Shown here piece after piece: positions 1 through 7,366 of a stretch of DNA of 56,030 nucleotides. Source of the DNA: a virus; the IMG/VR virus record IMGVR_UViG_3300022744_000033, positions 1 to 56,030 of that record. One strand, written 5' to 3'. The translations under genes were made by a program, and so were the position numbers. The notes under the pieces are model-generated. The model ran no database searches. It was not told where the DNA came from and saw only the letters and a program-made list of their open reading frames with translations. Each line of letters opens with the position of its first letter. The stretch's first letter is position 1.

Positions 1-127
<127 letters not shown>

Positions 128-299
128 TGCTGCTGGCGCTGGCCCTCGGGCTGCTGGCGCTGGCCCTCGTGCTGCTGGCCCTCGATGCCGCCAGTCCGCA
201 CCCGGGCTCGAGCCGCTGGCGCTGGCCTCGTGCTGCTGGCGCTGGCCCTCGTGCTGCTGGCGCTGGCCCTCGTGCTGCTGGCGCGGCCGCATGTCCGCG

Positions 300-600
300 C
301 CGCGCTATTTGCGCCTCGCTAAGCCCCGATCGCACCCCGGACCCTTACCGCACCACACCAGGACCGCGTTAGGCGATCCTGCGCCGCCCTAGGCCGCTCT
401 ACAGGCCATCGTCGCGACTGGTGCTGGCCGCGACTGGCGGGCAACGGGTCCCATCCAGGGGCAAATTAGGGGGCGCGCAACGGTGAGCGCCTTTCGCCAG
501 CCTATATGCGAATCGTTCTCATTCGGGTTACGGACGGGGCGGGCCTGCACCACCGGCACCTGGGCTGTCCCACGGGGTGCCCCACCCGTCTCCACCAATT
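300..600. other. Intergenic segment with no supported gene
   Basis: A 69-codon open frame exists on the minus strand (389-598), but its composition is not protein-like and it has no ribosome binding site or coupled neighbour. I see no convincing gene, promoter or terminator in this stretch. Confidence 0.5.
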
Positions 601-654
601 ACGTCGGGGTGGGGGCGCGCTAAGTTGTTGATTTGATTGGGCTATCGCCTCCTT

Positions 655-872
655 CTCTACCTTCTCCACCTAAAATAAATATATAAGGAGAACGTGCCCC
701 TCGCTATTTAGCTATTTGGCTATTTGCTGGTAATCAGCGCTGCGCGGGAATTCCAGGTAAAAGGTACGGTGGCGGTGGAGAAGTGGGGGAGTGGTGGAGT
801 AGGGTCGAAAACTTCAATGAAGTCAACCACTTACGCATTCTCCACACGCCGTAACCCGAGGTGGCGGTGGAG
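655..872. other. Candidate replication origin: AT-rich segment with short iterons
   Basis: The most AT-rich stretch of this GC-rich genome is at about 669-695 (TAAAATAAATATATAAGG). It is followed by three GCTATTT units at an 8-bp period (703-709, 711-717, 719-725). A 13-mer, GGTGGCGGTGGAG, occurs twice (768-780 and 860-872), and a polypyrimidine stretch at 650-670 is partly complementary to it. AT-rich DNA beside iterons, next to the primase-polymerase gene, fits an origin. This is inference from composition and position only. Confidence 0.4.
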
Positions 873-882
873 TAGGGGAGCC

Positions 883-906
883 AAAAAATAAGGCCCCGAA
901 GGGCCT
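883..906 (-). terminator. Rho-independent terminator of the primase-polymerase operon
   Basis: Read on the minus strand, AGGCCC-ttcg-GGGCCT (stem 891-906, tetraloop 897-900) is followed by a T-rich tail. It lies 17 bp past the stop codon of the primase-polymerase gene, the expected place for the end of the leftward transcript. Confidence 0.85.
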
Positions 907-922
907 CCATAATTTATGTAAT

Positions 923-3115
923 TTAGCGGGTCCACCATCGGCCCCGTTTGCCGTCAATCATGCGCTCTTTTTTAATGTACCCAAATTTAGCCATAATTTT
1001 AGCAGCGCGCATCTGGTCGGCCTTGGTGGCGTCACCCTTCCTAATTTGCAGCGCACCGTGCAGGATCTGGCTCAACTCGAAGGGTCGATCGCCGTTGCGG
1101 GGGGCCTCGCCGAACGGGGGTTTCGCGTCCAGCCACTCGCCGATGTAGGACTCCCACGGGTCGTCCTCGGTGCTGAACTCCCCATGCACGGCGGGCGCAG
1201 CTTCCATCGCCCCCTGCCACTGGATGCCACCCTGCTTCCACAGCGCGATCCCCTCGGCCCACAGCTGATCCCGGTCGGCGGCCAGCGCCTCGTGGTCGCC
1301 CGTGCGGACCACCTCGATCGGGAGCCAACGACGGGCACCCGTGGGGTCGTCCAGGATGGCCTTGTCGTTGCCGGTGCCCATGATGACGAAGCGCCGCGGG
1401 TAGGTGGTCACGTCGTTGGAGTGCATGCCGCGCCACTGCTCGTGCGTGCGGGTCACCCAGTCGCGGATGTGGGCGGTGGCGCGCTTGTTCCACCCGACCA
1501 TCTCGGGAATCTCCACCACCAGCCGGCCACGCACGCGCATGGACAGTTCCTTGTCGTCCTGGCCAAAGTCGACGGTGCTGTACGCCTCGATGTCGGGCAC
1601 CAGCGCCTTGATGCAGGTCGACTTGCGCCGACCCTGGGCCTCGCTGATGAGGATGACGGCCATGTCGGCCTGGCACCCCGGGGAGTACAGCCGGCCGGCG
1701 AGCGCGGTGAACAGGTACAGGGCCACCGTGCGGGCATAGTGGCTGTCCTCGGTTCCGAAGTACCTGGACATGGCCGTTTCGACCCGGCGCACGCCGTCCC
1801 ACTTGAGGGTGTCGGCCCACATGATGGCGCTGTCGAAGCGCGCGTGCGCCGAGTGCTCGGCGATGACGTCCAGGAAGTCGTCCTTGGGCACTTTCTTGAA
1901 GCCCCGCGCCAGCAGCATGCGGCGCATCCAGGTGACATCCTCGTCGCGCAGTTGCCGCCACTGACCCTGCGTGCCCAGCATGAGGCGGTCGCGGAACTGG
2001 TCGTGAGCCACCTTGAACAGCGGCGCGCACTCGGTCAGTTCCTCGTACATGGCCACCAGGGTCGCCTGGCCGCCGAACTTGGTGGCCGTCATGCTGGACA
2101 GCCCATCCCACACCCCGGTCGGCGCGGGCATCGAGCCCGGCCCGGGGGCGGCTGCAGCGGGCACGACCGCCCCGGTAAACACTGTTTCAGGGTCCACCCG
2201 GCGGCGGTTGACCCAGCCGGCGTCCTTCGCCATCTGAAACACCGTGGCCCGCCGCACCTTGCCGGCGTAGGGGCGGGACCACTGCCACTCCAGGTGGTCC
2301 TCCGGGGCCGTCTCGCCGCTCCAGGCCAGCTGGTTCGGGAGTTGCCCCCGCGACCAGTCAAACCAGATTTGCTTGCCGTCCTCGCCGATGGACTTCAGGG
2401 CGTTCATGACCTTGATCCACTTGGCGTTGCCCTCGTCGGACACGAACGCCAGCGCGGCGCGCAGTTCCTCGACCGTGGCGGCCCGCTGCTCGGGCGTCAG
2501 GGTCGCCCAGTCATCGGGGGCCTGGTGCTCGACGCGCTCGCCGTCGTCCGGCCACACCATCGAGGCCAGCATCGTGATGCCGGCGGTGCAGTCGGTGGCC
2601 GCGTCGCCGCTCAGGTAGGTGCCCATCGCCACGAACGCGACGTCGGACTGGAACAAGTCGAAGTCCCCCATCGTCGGGTGGCCCTTGACCGCCCGCTTGC
2701 CGTGGCCGGCGTCCGTGTAGGTGAACCAGAAGTGCAGGCCCCGGCCGCTCACGGACAGTTCGATGGCCGCGCCCGGCAAGATCAGGTCGCGCACCATCAG
2801 CGCCGCAGGGCTCCAGGCCCCCGTCGTGGGGTCGACGCAGTTGTCCAGGTCCAGGCACCCGATGCCCGGCTGCGGCCGGAATCCCAGGCCGACGTACCCC
2901 TCATTCGAGGGGGTAGCGTGGCGCTGGCCCGTGGCGCGCAGGTAGTTCACCCACTGTAGGGCCTGCTCGTGGCTCAGGAGGGGTGCGGGGCTTGTGGTGG
3001 AATGGTGGGTCCAGCCGTCATAGTGGACCGGCACCTTGCGCAGTTTCTTCGGGCCGGGCTCGGTGACCCACAGGGTCCAGGAGTTGACGGCCAGCAGGGC
3101 ATCAAGTGCGGGCAT
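923..3115 (-). CDS. Primase-polymerase fused to VapE/D5-like helicase domain
   Basis: A 730-residue replication protein, probably laying primers and unwinding DNA at the phage fork. The N-terminal 200 residues match the archaeo-eukaryotic primase/polymerase fold: acidic motif GCLDLDN near residue 85 and the SGRGLHFWF histidine motif near residue 128. The C-terminal half is a virulence-associated-E (VapE) ATPase: a WDGVRRVETAM segment, a P-loop region, a Walker B-like VVEIPEM and a late GTGND sensor-like motif. The P-loop reads AQGRRKST where the family normally has GxGKS, so the second glycine is arginine. The start is preceded by AAGGTGG and overlaps the upstream HTH gene by 14 bp. It is the last gene before the terminator. 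Confidence 0.85.
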   Translation of the reverse strand: MPALDALLAVNSWTLWVTEPGPKKLRKVPVHYDGWTHHSTTSPAPLLSHEQALQWVNYLRATGQRHATPSNEGYVGLGFRPQPGIGCLDLDNCVDPTTGAWSPAALMVRDLILPGAAIELSVSGRGLHFWFTYTDAGHGKRAVKGHPTMGDFDLFQSDVAFVAMGTYLSGDAATDCTAGITMLASMVWPDDGERVEHQAPDDWATLTPEQRAATVEELRAALAFVSDEGNAKWIKVMNALKSIGEDGKQIWFDWSRGQLPNQLAWSGETAPEDHLEWQWSRPYAGKVRRATVFQMAKDAGWVNRRRVDPETVFTGAVVPAAAAPGPGSMPAPTGVWDGLSSMTATKFGGQATLVAMYEELTECAPLFKVAHDQFRDRLMLGTQGQWRQLRDEDVTWMRRMLLARGFKKVPKDDFLDVIAEHSAHARFDSAIMWADTLKWDGVRRVETAMSRYFGTEDSHYARTVALYLFTALAGRLYSPGCQADMAVILISEAQGRRKSTCIKALVPDIEAYSTVDFGQDDKELSMRVRGRLVVEIPEMVGWNKRATAHIRDWVTRTHEQWRGMHSNDVTTYPRRFVIMGTGNDKAILDDPTGARRWLPIEVVRTGDHEALAADRDQLWAEGIALWKQGGIQWQGAMEAAPAVHGEFSTEDDPWESYIGEWLDAKPPFGEAPRNGDRPFELSQILHGALQIRKGDATKADQMRAAKIMAKFGYIKKERMIDGKRGRWWTR

Positions 3116-3284
3116 TGGCGACCACCTTCATCAGCGCCTGATAGGTGGCAAGGGTGACGTTGGCCACACTGCCGGCGTGGATGCGTTGGACGGTGGCGAA
3201 GGCGCACCCCGATCGCCGCGCCACTTCGCGCATGGTCAGGCCCGAGGCCACCAAGGCGCGCACATGCTCAATGAGTTGATCCAT
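3102..3284 (-). CDS. Small helix-turn-helix DNA-binding protein
   Basis: 60 residues, nearly all one HTH domain: LTMREVARRSGCAFATVQRI reads as helix-turn-recognition helix in the Cro/XRE style. It sits directly upstream of the primase-polymerase and overlaps its start. It follows a recognisable promoter region with two CATAGTAG words (3282-3289 and 3312-3319), plausible operators for autoregulation. The target is inferred, not shown. Confidence 0.7.
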   Translation of the reverse strand: MDQLIEHVRALVASGLTMREVARRSGCAFATVQRIHAGSVANVTLATYQALMKVVANART

Positions 3285-3312
3285 AGTAGGGTCACGTTAC
3301 AGGTGAGCGCGC

Positions 3313-3343
3313 ATAGTAGCGCAAAGACTCAGGTATGGGTCAA
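3313..3343 (-). promoter_or_regulatory. Promoter of the HTH / primase-polymerase unit
   Basis: On the minus strand TTGACC (3343-3338) is followed after 19 bp by TACTAT (3318-3313). The -10 overlaps one of two copies of CTACTATG, and the second copy overlaps the start codon of the HTH gene. This layout is compatible with a repressor-controlled promoter. Confidence 0.5.
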
Positions 3344-3483
3344 TCCGCTGCCCACACGCAACTGACGTAAACCCCCACCGCGAACACGAACACCGCTGCT
3401 GCAGCGGCCGGGTCCGCCAGGTTGCGGGCGATGCACCCAGCAACCTTGGCGGCGAACCACAGTTCGAGGATGCGGGTGGTCAC
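3340..3483 (-). CDS. Small membrane protein, GTG start
   Basis: 47 residues. The GTG start (3483-3481) overlaps the TGA of the methyltransferase as GTGA, a sign of translational coupling. The C-terminal part (residues about 24-44, AAAAAVFVFAVGVYVSCVW) is one hydrophobic membrane segment. No family recognised. Confidence 0.5.
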   Translation of the reverse strand: MTTRILELWFAAKVAGCIARNLADPAAAAAVFVFAVGVYVSCVWAAD

Positions 3484-5522
3484 TTCAGCGCCCCCAGGCA
3501 CCGCGCCTCGGCAATCGCCACGTACTCGGGCGTCATGTCGATGCCGATGAACTGGAAGCCCTCCAGGATCGCCGCCTTGCCCGTGCTGCCGCTGCCCATG
3601 AACGGGTCCAGCACCACGCCGCCAGGAGGCGTCACCAGCCGGCACAGGTAGCGCATGAGGTCGGTGGGCTTGACGGTGGGGTGGACGTTCCCATCGCCAC
3701 GGTCGGACTTGCTTGCCTTCGCGCAGTAATAGAACCGGGCAGCACTGCCGGTGTCGAGCCGTCGCATCCCGGGCTCACCTTCGCGCCGCATATTCCCGTA
3801 GACGTTGCTGGTCTTCGGGCTGGGCGCGGTCGTGCTCACGTCGGCCATCTGCCCCGGCGCTTGCGGAAACGCCGCCAGAACCTCGTCGCTGCCGTCGTGA
3901 ATGATATTGGCGGGCCAGCGGCCGACGCGCTCGGAGTGGTCGAGGCCCTCGCGCTGGTCTTGCTTGCGCCCGCTTTCCTCGGCGCTCGTCTCGCCCGGCC
4001 GCTTCGGAAAAGCGCCGTTGGAGCCCCGTGAATGCGTGCTCACCACGTCAGTCCCCACCCTGCACCCGTCGATGTTCATCGCCCCCGTGCCATGCGTCAG
4101 GACGTTCTCACTCACGGTCCCGATCAGTGGCTTGCGGGCCACGCAGATCGGCTCCCATGCCGGTTTCAGGGCGGTGCCCCAGCCTTGCCATTGGCGGGCG
4201 GCGTCGGTGGCGGGGGCGAAGTCCCAGTGCGAGTTCTCAACCTTCTCCGGGTCGTTCATCCAGGGGCGTGCATAGCCCCCTTCAGCCGATCCGACAGTGC
4301 CGCCGTCACGCAGGCCCTTGAGGTTGTCGCGGCCGACGAAGTTTTCGTGCCCAGCCTTCGGCTTCATCCGCTCGGTGCGTTCCGCGCCAGCCGCCTTGTC
4401 GATGGCCTTCGACACGTCCAACGACTTCGGGAACCCCGACCCGTACACCCAAGCCATCTGATCCCGCACCTCGAACCCCGCATCCTCGATCGCGCACACC
4501 ATCCGGTGATAGGTCCGCGTGCCCGAGAACGCCAGCATGTGCCCGCCCGGCTTCAGCACGCGCAGCGCCTCGGCCCACATCTCGACGTTGTAAGCGACCT
4601 TTGTGCCATCCCAGTCCTTGCCCATAAACCCAGAAGCGGCTACGCTTGTCGGATGGACAACAAGATCGAACGTCAGTGCCCGGCCTGCGGAACCACCTAT
4701 CACGCTGACCCGGCGCGATTGAAGTTTGGCCGGCAAACCACTTGCAGCCGGGAATGCTCGTATCGCCTTCGCGGTGCCGGCCTTCAGCGTAGCCAACAGT
4801 ACCAGTGCGGCGGCTGCGGGAAGGTCGTCATTCGCCCGCCATCCCATAGCGATGCACGCCATGGGGCTGTGTTCTGTTCCGCAGGCTGCGCTTATGCGAA
4901 TCGCAAGCGAATCGTCGAAAAACCCTACAACTTCATTTCCGACGTCGACCGCTCCGCAGCCGCGAACAAGGCTTGGGAGACTCGCCGCCGGAACCCGAAG
5001 CCCTACCCCGATAGCGCCAGAAAGAAAGCCGCAGCCAGAGCGGTTGAGCGCATCCAGCAGGGGGGTGGTGTCAGCGCATTCGAGAATGAAGCAGCCCAGG
5101 TGTTGCGCGGCCTCGGGTTCGACGTCAGGCAGTCCGTTGCGATGCGGTCCAGCAACGGAACATTCGCCCATGTTTTCGACATCCTGATTCCGGCGCGTCG
5201 ACTCGTCATTGAATGCCACGGCACTTACTTCCACGGTGGCCGATGGAGTTGGCTCGACGCCGACGCCACCCAGCGCAAGAACTTGCTCTATGAGGAACGA
5301 AAGGTGGCAGCCGCTCGCAGGGTCGGCATTGACCTTCGCATCCTTTGGGAGCATGAGTTCAAGAAAGACAAGCGCGGCGCTTGCCTTTCCGTCGTTCGAT
5401 AGTTCATACGGCGGGTCGGTGACGATGCTGTCGACGCTGGCGTCGGGCATGCCGCGCATCACGTCGATGCAGTCGCCCAGGCGCAAGCTCACGCCCATCA
5501 GTTCCAGCAGTTCGCGACTCAT
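3480..5522 (-). CDS. DPPY-type DNA methyltransferase interrupted by an antisense homing endonuclease gene
   Basis: An S-adenosylmethionine-dependent amino-methyltransferase (N6-adenine or N4-cytosine). The catalytic motif DPPY is at residues 36-39, the SAM-binding motif DPFMGSGSTG is near the C terminus, and in between are conserved blocks (KPGGHMLAFSGTRTYHRM, YGSGFPKSLDVSKAID). Relatives run directly from DPPYEL into a FMGKDWDG-like segment. Here about 257 codons (4629-5399) separate them, and that DNA is a homing endonuclease gene on the opposite strand. The frame stays open, so translation would give 680 residues; without the insert it would be 423. The start is ATG 5522, overlapping the TetR-like gene as ATGA. 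Whether the enzyme is active, spliced or dead cannot be told from sequence. Confidence 0.8.
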   Translation of the reverse strand: MSRELLELMGVSLRLGDCIDVMRGMPDASVDSIVTDPPYELSNDGKASAALVFLELMLPKDAKVNADPASGCHLSFLIEQVLALGGVGVEPTPSATVEVSAVAFNDESTRRNQDVENMGECSVAGPHRNGLPDVEPEAAQHLGCFILECADTTPLLDALNRSGCGFLSGAIGVGLRVPAASLPSLVRGCGAVDVGNEVVGFFDDSLAIRISAACGTEHSPMACIAMGWRANDDLPAAAALVLLATLKAGTAKAIRAFPAASGLPAKLQSRRVSVIGGSAGRALTFDLVVHPTSVAASGFMGKDWDGTKVAYNVEMWAEALRVLKPGGHMLAFSGTRTYHRMVCAIEDAGFEVRDQMAWVYGSGFPKSLDVSKAIDKAAGAERTERMKPKAGHENFVGRDNLKGLRDGGTVGSAEGGYARPWMNDPEKVENSHWDFAPATDAARQWQGWGTALKPAWEPICVARKPLIGTVSENVLTHGTGAMNIDGCRVGTDVVSTHSRGSNGAFPKRPGETSAEESGRKQDQREGLDHSERVGRWPANIIHDGSDEVLAAFPQAPGQMADVSTTAPSPKTSNVYGNMRREGEPGMRRLDTGSAARFYYCAKASKSDRGDGNVHPTVKPTDLMRYLCRLVTPPGGVVLDPFMGSGSTGKAAILEGFQFIGIDMTPEYVAIAEARCLGALK
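4629..5402 (+). mobile_element. Homing-endonuclease insertion in the methyltransferase gene (antisense)
   Basis: Inserted DNA of about 771 bp, less GC-rich than its flanks, splits the methyltransferase between DPPYEL and FMGKDWD. It consists of the endonuclease gene (4653-5402) plus only about 24 bp. That leaves no room for a self-splicing intron core, and its minus-strand translation has no intein motifs. Its length is a multiple of three. The endonuclease stop codon TAG (5400-5402) is the complement of the leucine codon CTA of DPPYEL, so the junction is immediate. Confidence 0.75.
4653..5402 (+). CDS. Homing endonuclease: two Cys4 zinc fingers plus Vsr-like nuclease
   Basis: 249 residues. 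Two zinc-finger-like modules come first (CPACG...CSREC and CGGCG...CSAGC, residues 9-80), then a basic linker, then a nuclease domain of the Vsr-like/PD-(D/E)XK type. Candidate catalytic residues are the Glu in ENEAAQVLRGLGF, the Asp in HVFDILIP and the Glu and His residues of IECHGTYFHGG. I start it at ATG 4653 because the frame upstream is methyltransferase antisense; no Shine-Dalgarno is visible. It probably cuts methyltransferase alleles lacking the insert and spreads by repair. It shares its architecture with the endonuclease at 8570-9220. Confidence 0.8.
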   Translation: MDNKIERQCPACGTTYHADPARLKFGRQTTCSRECSYRLRGAGLQRSQQYQCGGCGKVVIRPPSHSDARHGAVFCSAGCAYANRKRIVEKPYNFISDVDRSAAANKAWETRRRNPKPYPDSARKKAAARAVERIQQGGGVSAFENEAAQVLRGLGFDVRQSVAMRSSNGTFAHVFDILIPARRLVIECHGTYFHGGRWSWLDADATQRKNLLYEERKVAAARRVGIDLRILWEHEFKKDKRGACLSVVR

Positions 5523-5809
5523 TTGATCCCCCGCGCAGCTGCCGCCCGCACCGCTTCCGGCGCATCCATCGCGTGCTTGTCCCGCATCGCCAGGCCCTGG
5601 GCCACCACCGGCAGCACCTTGCGGGTCACGGCGGCGCGCATGATGGCTCGGCGCATGGCCGGCATCGTGCCCAGGTAGGCGGACACCAGCCCCGGGCTGC
5701 AATCGGCCTCGGCCGCAATGGCGTCGCGCGTCATGCGCATGTAGCCGTCGCGCTCGGCCACGGCCAGGGCGGCGGTCATGATGGCCTCTCGGCGGTCGTT
5801 GGATTTCAT
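5519..5809 (-). CDS. TetR-like helix-turn-helix regulator
   Basis: 96 residues, about half a normal TetR protein. Residues 1-50 have the TetR N-terminal DNA-binding pattern: NDRREAIMTAALAVAERDG, then TRDAIAAEADCSPGLVSAYL, with a helix-turn-helix where expected. The ligand-binding half is missing, so it is either a minimal phage regulator or a truncated one. A 16-bp dyad of the size TetR-type dimers bind lies just upstream at 5829-5844 and recurs at two other phage promoters, which suggests autoregulation plus control of the rightward genes. It overlaps the methyltransferase start as ATGA. Confidence 0.65.
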   Translation of the reverse strand: MKSNDRREAIMTAALAVAERDGYMRMTRDAIAAEADCSPGLVSAYLGTMPAMRRAIMRAAVTRKVLPVVAQGLAMRDKHAMDAPEAVRAAAARGIK

Positions 5810-5828
5810 GGCAGTATGGTCGTAAAAG

Positions 5829-5844
5829 TTGACGGCATCGTCAC
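5829..5844. promoter_or_regulatory. Dyad operator copy 1 (TTGACGGCATCGTCAC)
   Basis: Inverted repeat 20 bp upstream of the TetR-like gene, overlapping the stop of the nuclease gene. Read leftward it is GTGACGATGCCGTCAA, which aligns with TTGACAGTGCCGTCAA (10245) and TTGACACCGCCGTCAA (13243). The shared core is TGAC-N4-GCCGTCAA (with minor variation). It is a probable operator of a phage-encoded dimeric regulator. Confidence 0.6.
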
Positions 5845-6311
5845 AGTGTACCCCTTCCGGTGGCAAACGCAGCATCCCCGCCGCTGGCGAGCACCAGAGT
5901 GGCCCAACGCAACTGAGCAAGCTCGTGGTCATCGCCCCGCCAGCGCCAGCCGTGGTGCTTCACCTCGCGGCTGACGAACTGGGCGATGGTGTGGCCGACG
6001 TGGGCCTGGGTGATGACCACCGGCCGCCAGCCGATGAGGTCGGCGGACTTGATGTGCGCGTTCTCGGCCTTGGACTCGTTCGCCAGGCCGAAGCGGACCG
6101 GCACGCCGCGTGCGTCCACGAGGCACCCTGTGTTGTTGCGGTAGAGGTAGACCCCCTTGCGGGCTGCGTCCAGGCGTACCTCGACCTGCATGGCCGCTTC
6201 GCTGTTCCCCTTGATCGGCGGGGGCACCCGCGACTGGTCGGTCAGCAGGTGGCGCAGGTCATCCAGCGCGGCCGGGGGGATGGCCCACTTGCGAGCCCAT
6301 TCGGTCAGCAT
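5841..6311 (-). CDS. VRR-NUC domain nuclease (Holliday-junction resolvase-like)
   Basis: 156 residues matching the VRR-NUC branch of PD-(D/E)XK nucleases: SEAAMQVEVR with the first acidic residue, GCLVDARGVPVRFG, then SADLIGW and the EVK of FVSREVKHHGW as catalytic D and E-x-K. Such phage enzymes typically cut branched DNA during recombination or replication. Its start overlaps the end of the cytosine methyltransferase by 7 bp, and it is followed by the TetR-like gene. Confidence 0.75.
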   Translation of the reverse strand: MLTEWARKWAIPPAALDDLRHLLTDQSRVPPPIKGNSEAAMQVEVRLDAARKGVYLYRNNTGCLVDARGVPVRFGLANESKAENAHIKSADLIGWRPVVITQAHVGHTIAQFVSREVKHHGWRWRGDDHELAQLRWATLVLASGGDAAFATGRGTL

Positions 6312-7366
6312 TGCATCACCGCTTCGATGAACGCTTGCGCGGCGGGAGCCACGAGTCCATTGCCGTAGCCGCGCAACTGGACCACTCGGGCGGGAGCCCC
6401 ATCAGCCAGCGGGAATGTGCCGGGCTCAACCGGCCGCCACTTGCCGTCCCGGCAAGCGAGCCAGTCAGCAGATGACCAGTGGCCGTTAGTCGGGCCGGAC
6501 CTTGGGGCACCAGCGTGAACACTTGCTCGCTCAAGGGCTTGCCCGTTTTCATCTGCGCCCGTGACTCCAGCCACTCCTGGCCCGCAAAGGGGCTGATCCA
6601 GTCTCGGGCTGTCGGGGCTGCCCAGCCGGTCAGGCACACCGACGCCGCCAGATCCGGCCCCGTGCTGCGCATCGCTTCCGCCAGCCCGCCCTCGAATGAG
6701 CGCACGCCCTTCTCGGCCAGGGCCGCTGTTGGAGTCGGCCAGCCGGCCAAGTTCGCGGTGGTCCCCACCGGCCACTGGTCGTCCCAGTCGGTCAGACGTG
6801 CCGCTCCGTAGGTCTTCAAATGAATCGTGTGGTCCGGGCCGTAGCAGTGCGTGTTCGCTTCGGTAGTTGGAGTCGGCCACCCAGTACAGCCGCTGTCGGA
6901 TGTGGGGTGCGCCGACGCCCGCAGCGCACAGATCGACCGCCCCAACGGCGTAGTTCTCGCCTTCCAGGTCAGTCGCCACAAGGTCGAGCCAAGCGAGGCC
7001 GTCTTTGCTTGCAACTTGCTCGCCAAGGACGACTGAAGGGCGGCAGACTCGGATGAGGTGCAGGAAGTGTGGCCATAGATGCCGCTCGTCAGCAAACCCA
7101 TCTCCTTTGCCTGCGTTGCTGAAAGGCTGGCAAGGGCATGAGCCGGTCCACACAGGGCGGTCATCAGCCCAGCCGGCCCTTCGGAGGGCGTAGGACCAAA
7201 TGCCGATTCCGGCGAAGAAATGACATTGTGTAAAGCCAGCCAAGTCTGCGGGTCGCACGTCCGCAATGCTTCGCGTATCGACGTATCCGTAGGGAATGTG
7301 CCCTGCATAAATCAACTCCTGCAGCCAAGCTGCGGTCTTAGGGTCGAACTCGTTGTAGTAGTTCAT
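6305..7366 (-). CDS. C5-cytosine DNA methyltransferase (Dcm-like)
   Basis: 353 residues. The motifs are in the right order: SAM loop FAGIG (51-55), catalytic PCQPFS (78-83, Cys79), EQV at 116-118 in place of the usual ENV, RQRLYW near 157, and the C-terminal GYGNGLV. It transfers a methyl group to C5 of cytosine, probably to protect phage DNA from restriction. Its middle part (VADSN/LADSN repeats) is variable target-recognition sequence. It overlaps the helicase end by 29 bp. A second long frame (6316-7308) covers almost the whole gene in another phase. Confidence 0.9.
   Translation of the reverse strand: MNYYNEFDPKTAAWLQELIYAGHIPYGYVDTRSIADVRPADLAGFTQCHFFAGIGIWSYALRRAGWADDRPVWTGSCPCQPFSNAGKGDGFADERHLWPHFLHLIRVCRPSVVLGEQVASKDGLAWLDLVATDLEGENYAVGAVDLCAAGVGAPHIRQRLYWVADSNYRSEHALLRPGPHDSFEDLRSGTSDRLGRPVAGGDHRELGRLADSNSGPGREGRALIRGRAGGSDAQHGAGSGGVGVPDRLGSPDSPRLDQPLCGPGVAGVTGADENGQALERASVHAGAPRSGPTNGHWSSADWLACRDGKWRPVEPGTFPLADGAPARVVQLRGYGNGLVAPAAQAFIEAVMQC
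6316..7308 (-). CDS. Possible overlapping gene inside the cytosine methyltransferase
   Basis: A 330-codon frame, same strand as the methyltransferase but shifted. The product has recurring GWPTPT words, a central ALQSSLASKLQAKTASLGST block and a C-terminal LSPAHSRWLMGLPPEW motif. From memory, separately annotated phage proteins carry these blocks, so the second frame may be a real overprinted gene. The alternative is that a conserved methyltransferase in GC-rich DNA leaves a conserved-looking shadow. No strong ribosome binding site decides the case. Confidence 0.4.
   Translation of the reverse strand: MQGTFPTDTSIREALRTCDPQTWLALHNVISSPESAFGPTPSEGPAGLMTALCGPAHALASLSATQAKEMGLLTSGIYGHTSCTSSESAALQSSLASKLQAKTASLGSTLWRLTWKARTTPLGRSICALRASAHPTSDSGCTGWPTPTTEANTHCYGPDHTIHLKTYGAARLTDWDDQWPVGTTANLAGWPTPTAALAEKGVRSFEGGLAEAMRSTGPDLAASVCLTGWAAPTARDWISPFAGQEWLESRAQMKTGKPLSEQVFTLVPQGPARLTATGHLLTGSLAGTASGGRLSPAHSRWLMGLPPEWSSCAATAMDSWLPPRKRSSKR

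Noticed and set aside
389-598. 69-codon minus-strand ORF in the left intergenic region
   Set aside because: No start signal, no coupling and no recognisable sequence.
1041-2959. Long frames on both strands across the primase-polymerase gene
   Set aside because: They are shadows in GC-rich DNA; only the 730-codon frame has motifs and a ribosome site.
4032-4652. Upstream extension of the antisense endonuclease frame
   Set aside because: This part is the complement of methyltransferase coding sequence; zinc fingers and nuclease begin only after ATG 4653.
4629-5402. Group I or II intron in the methyltransferase
   Set aside because: Apart from the endonuclease ORF only about 24 bp remain, too little for any ribozyme core.
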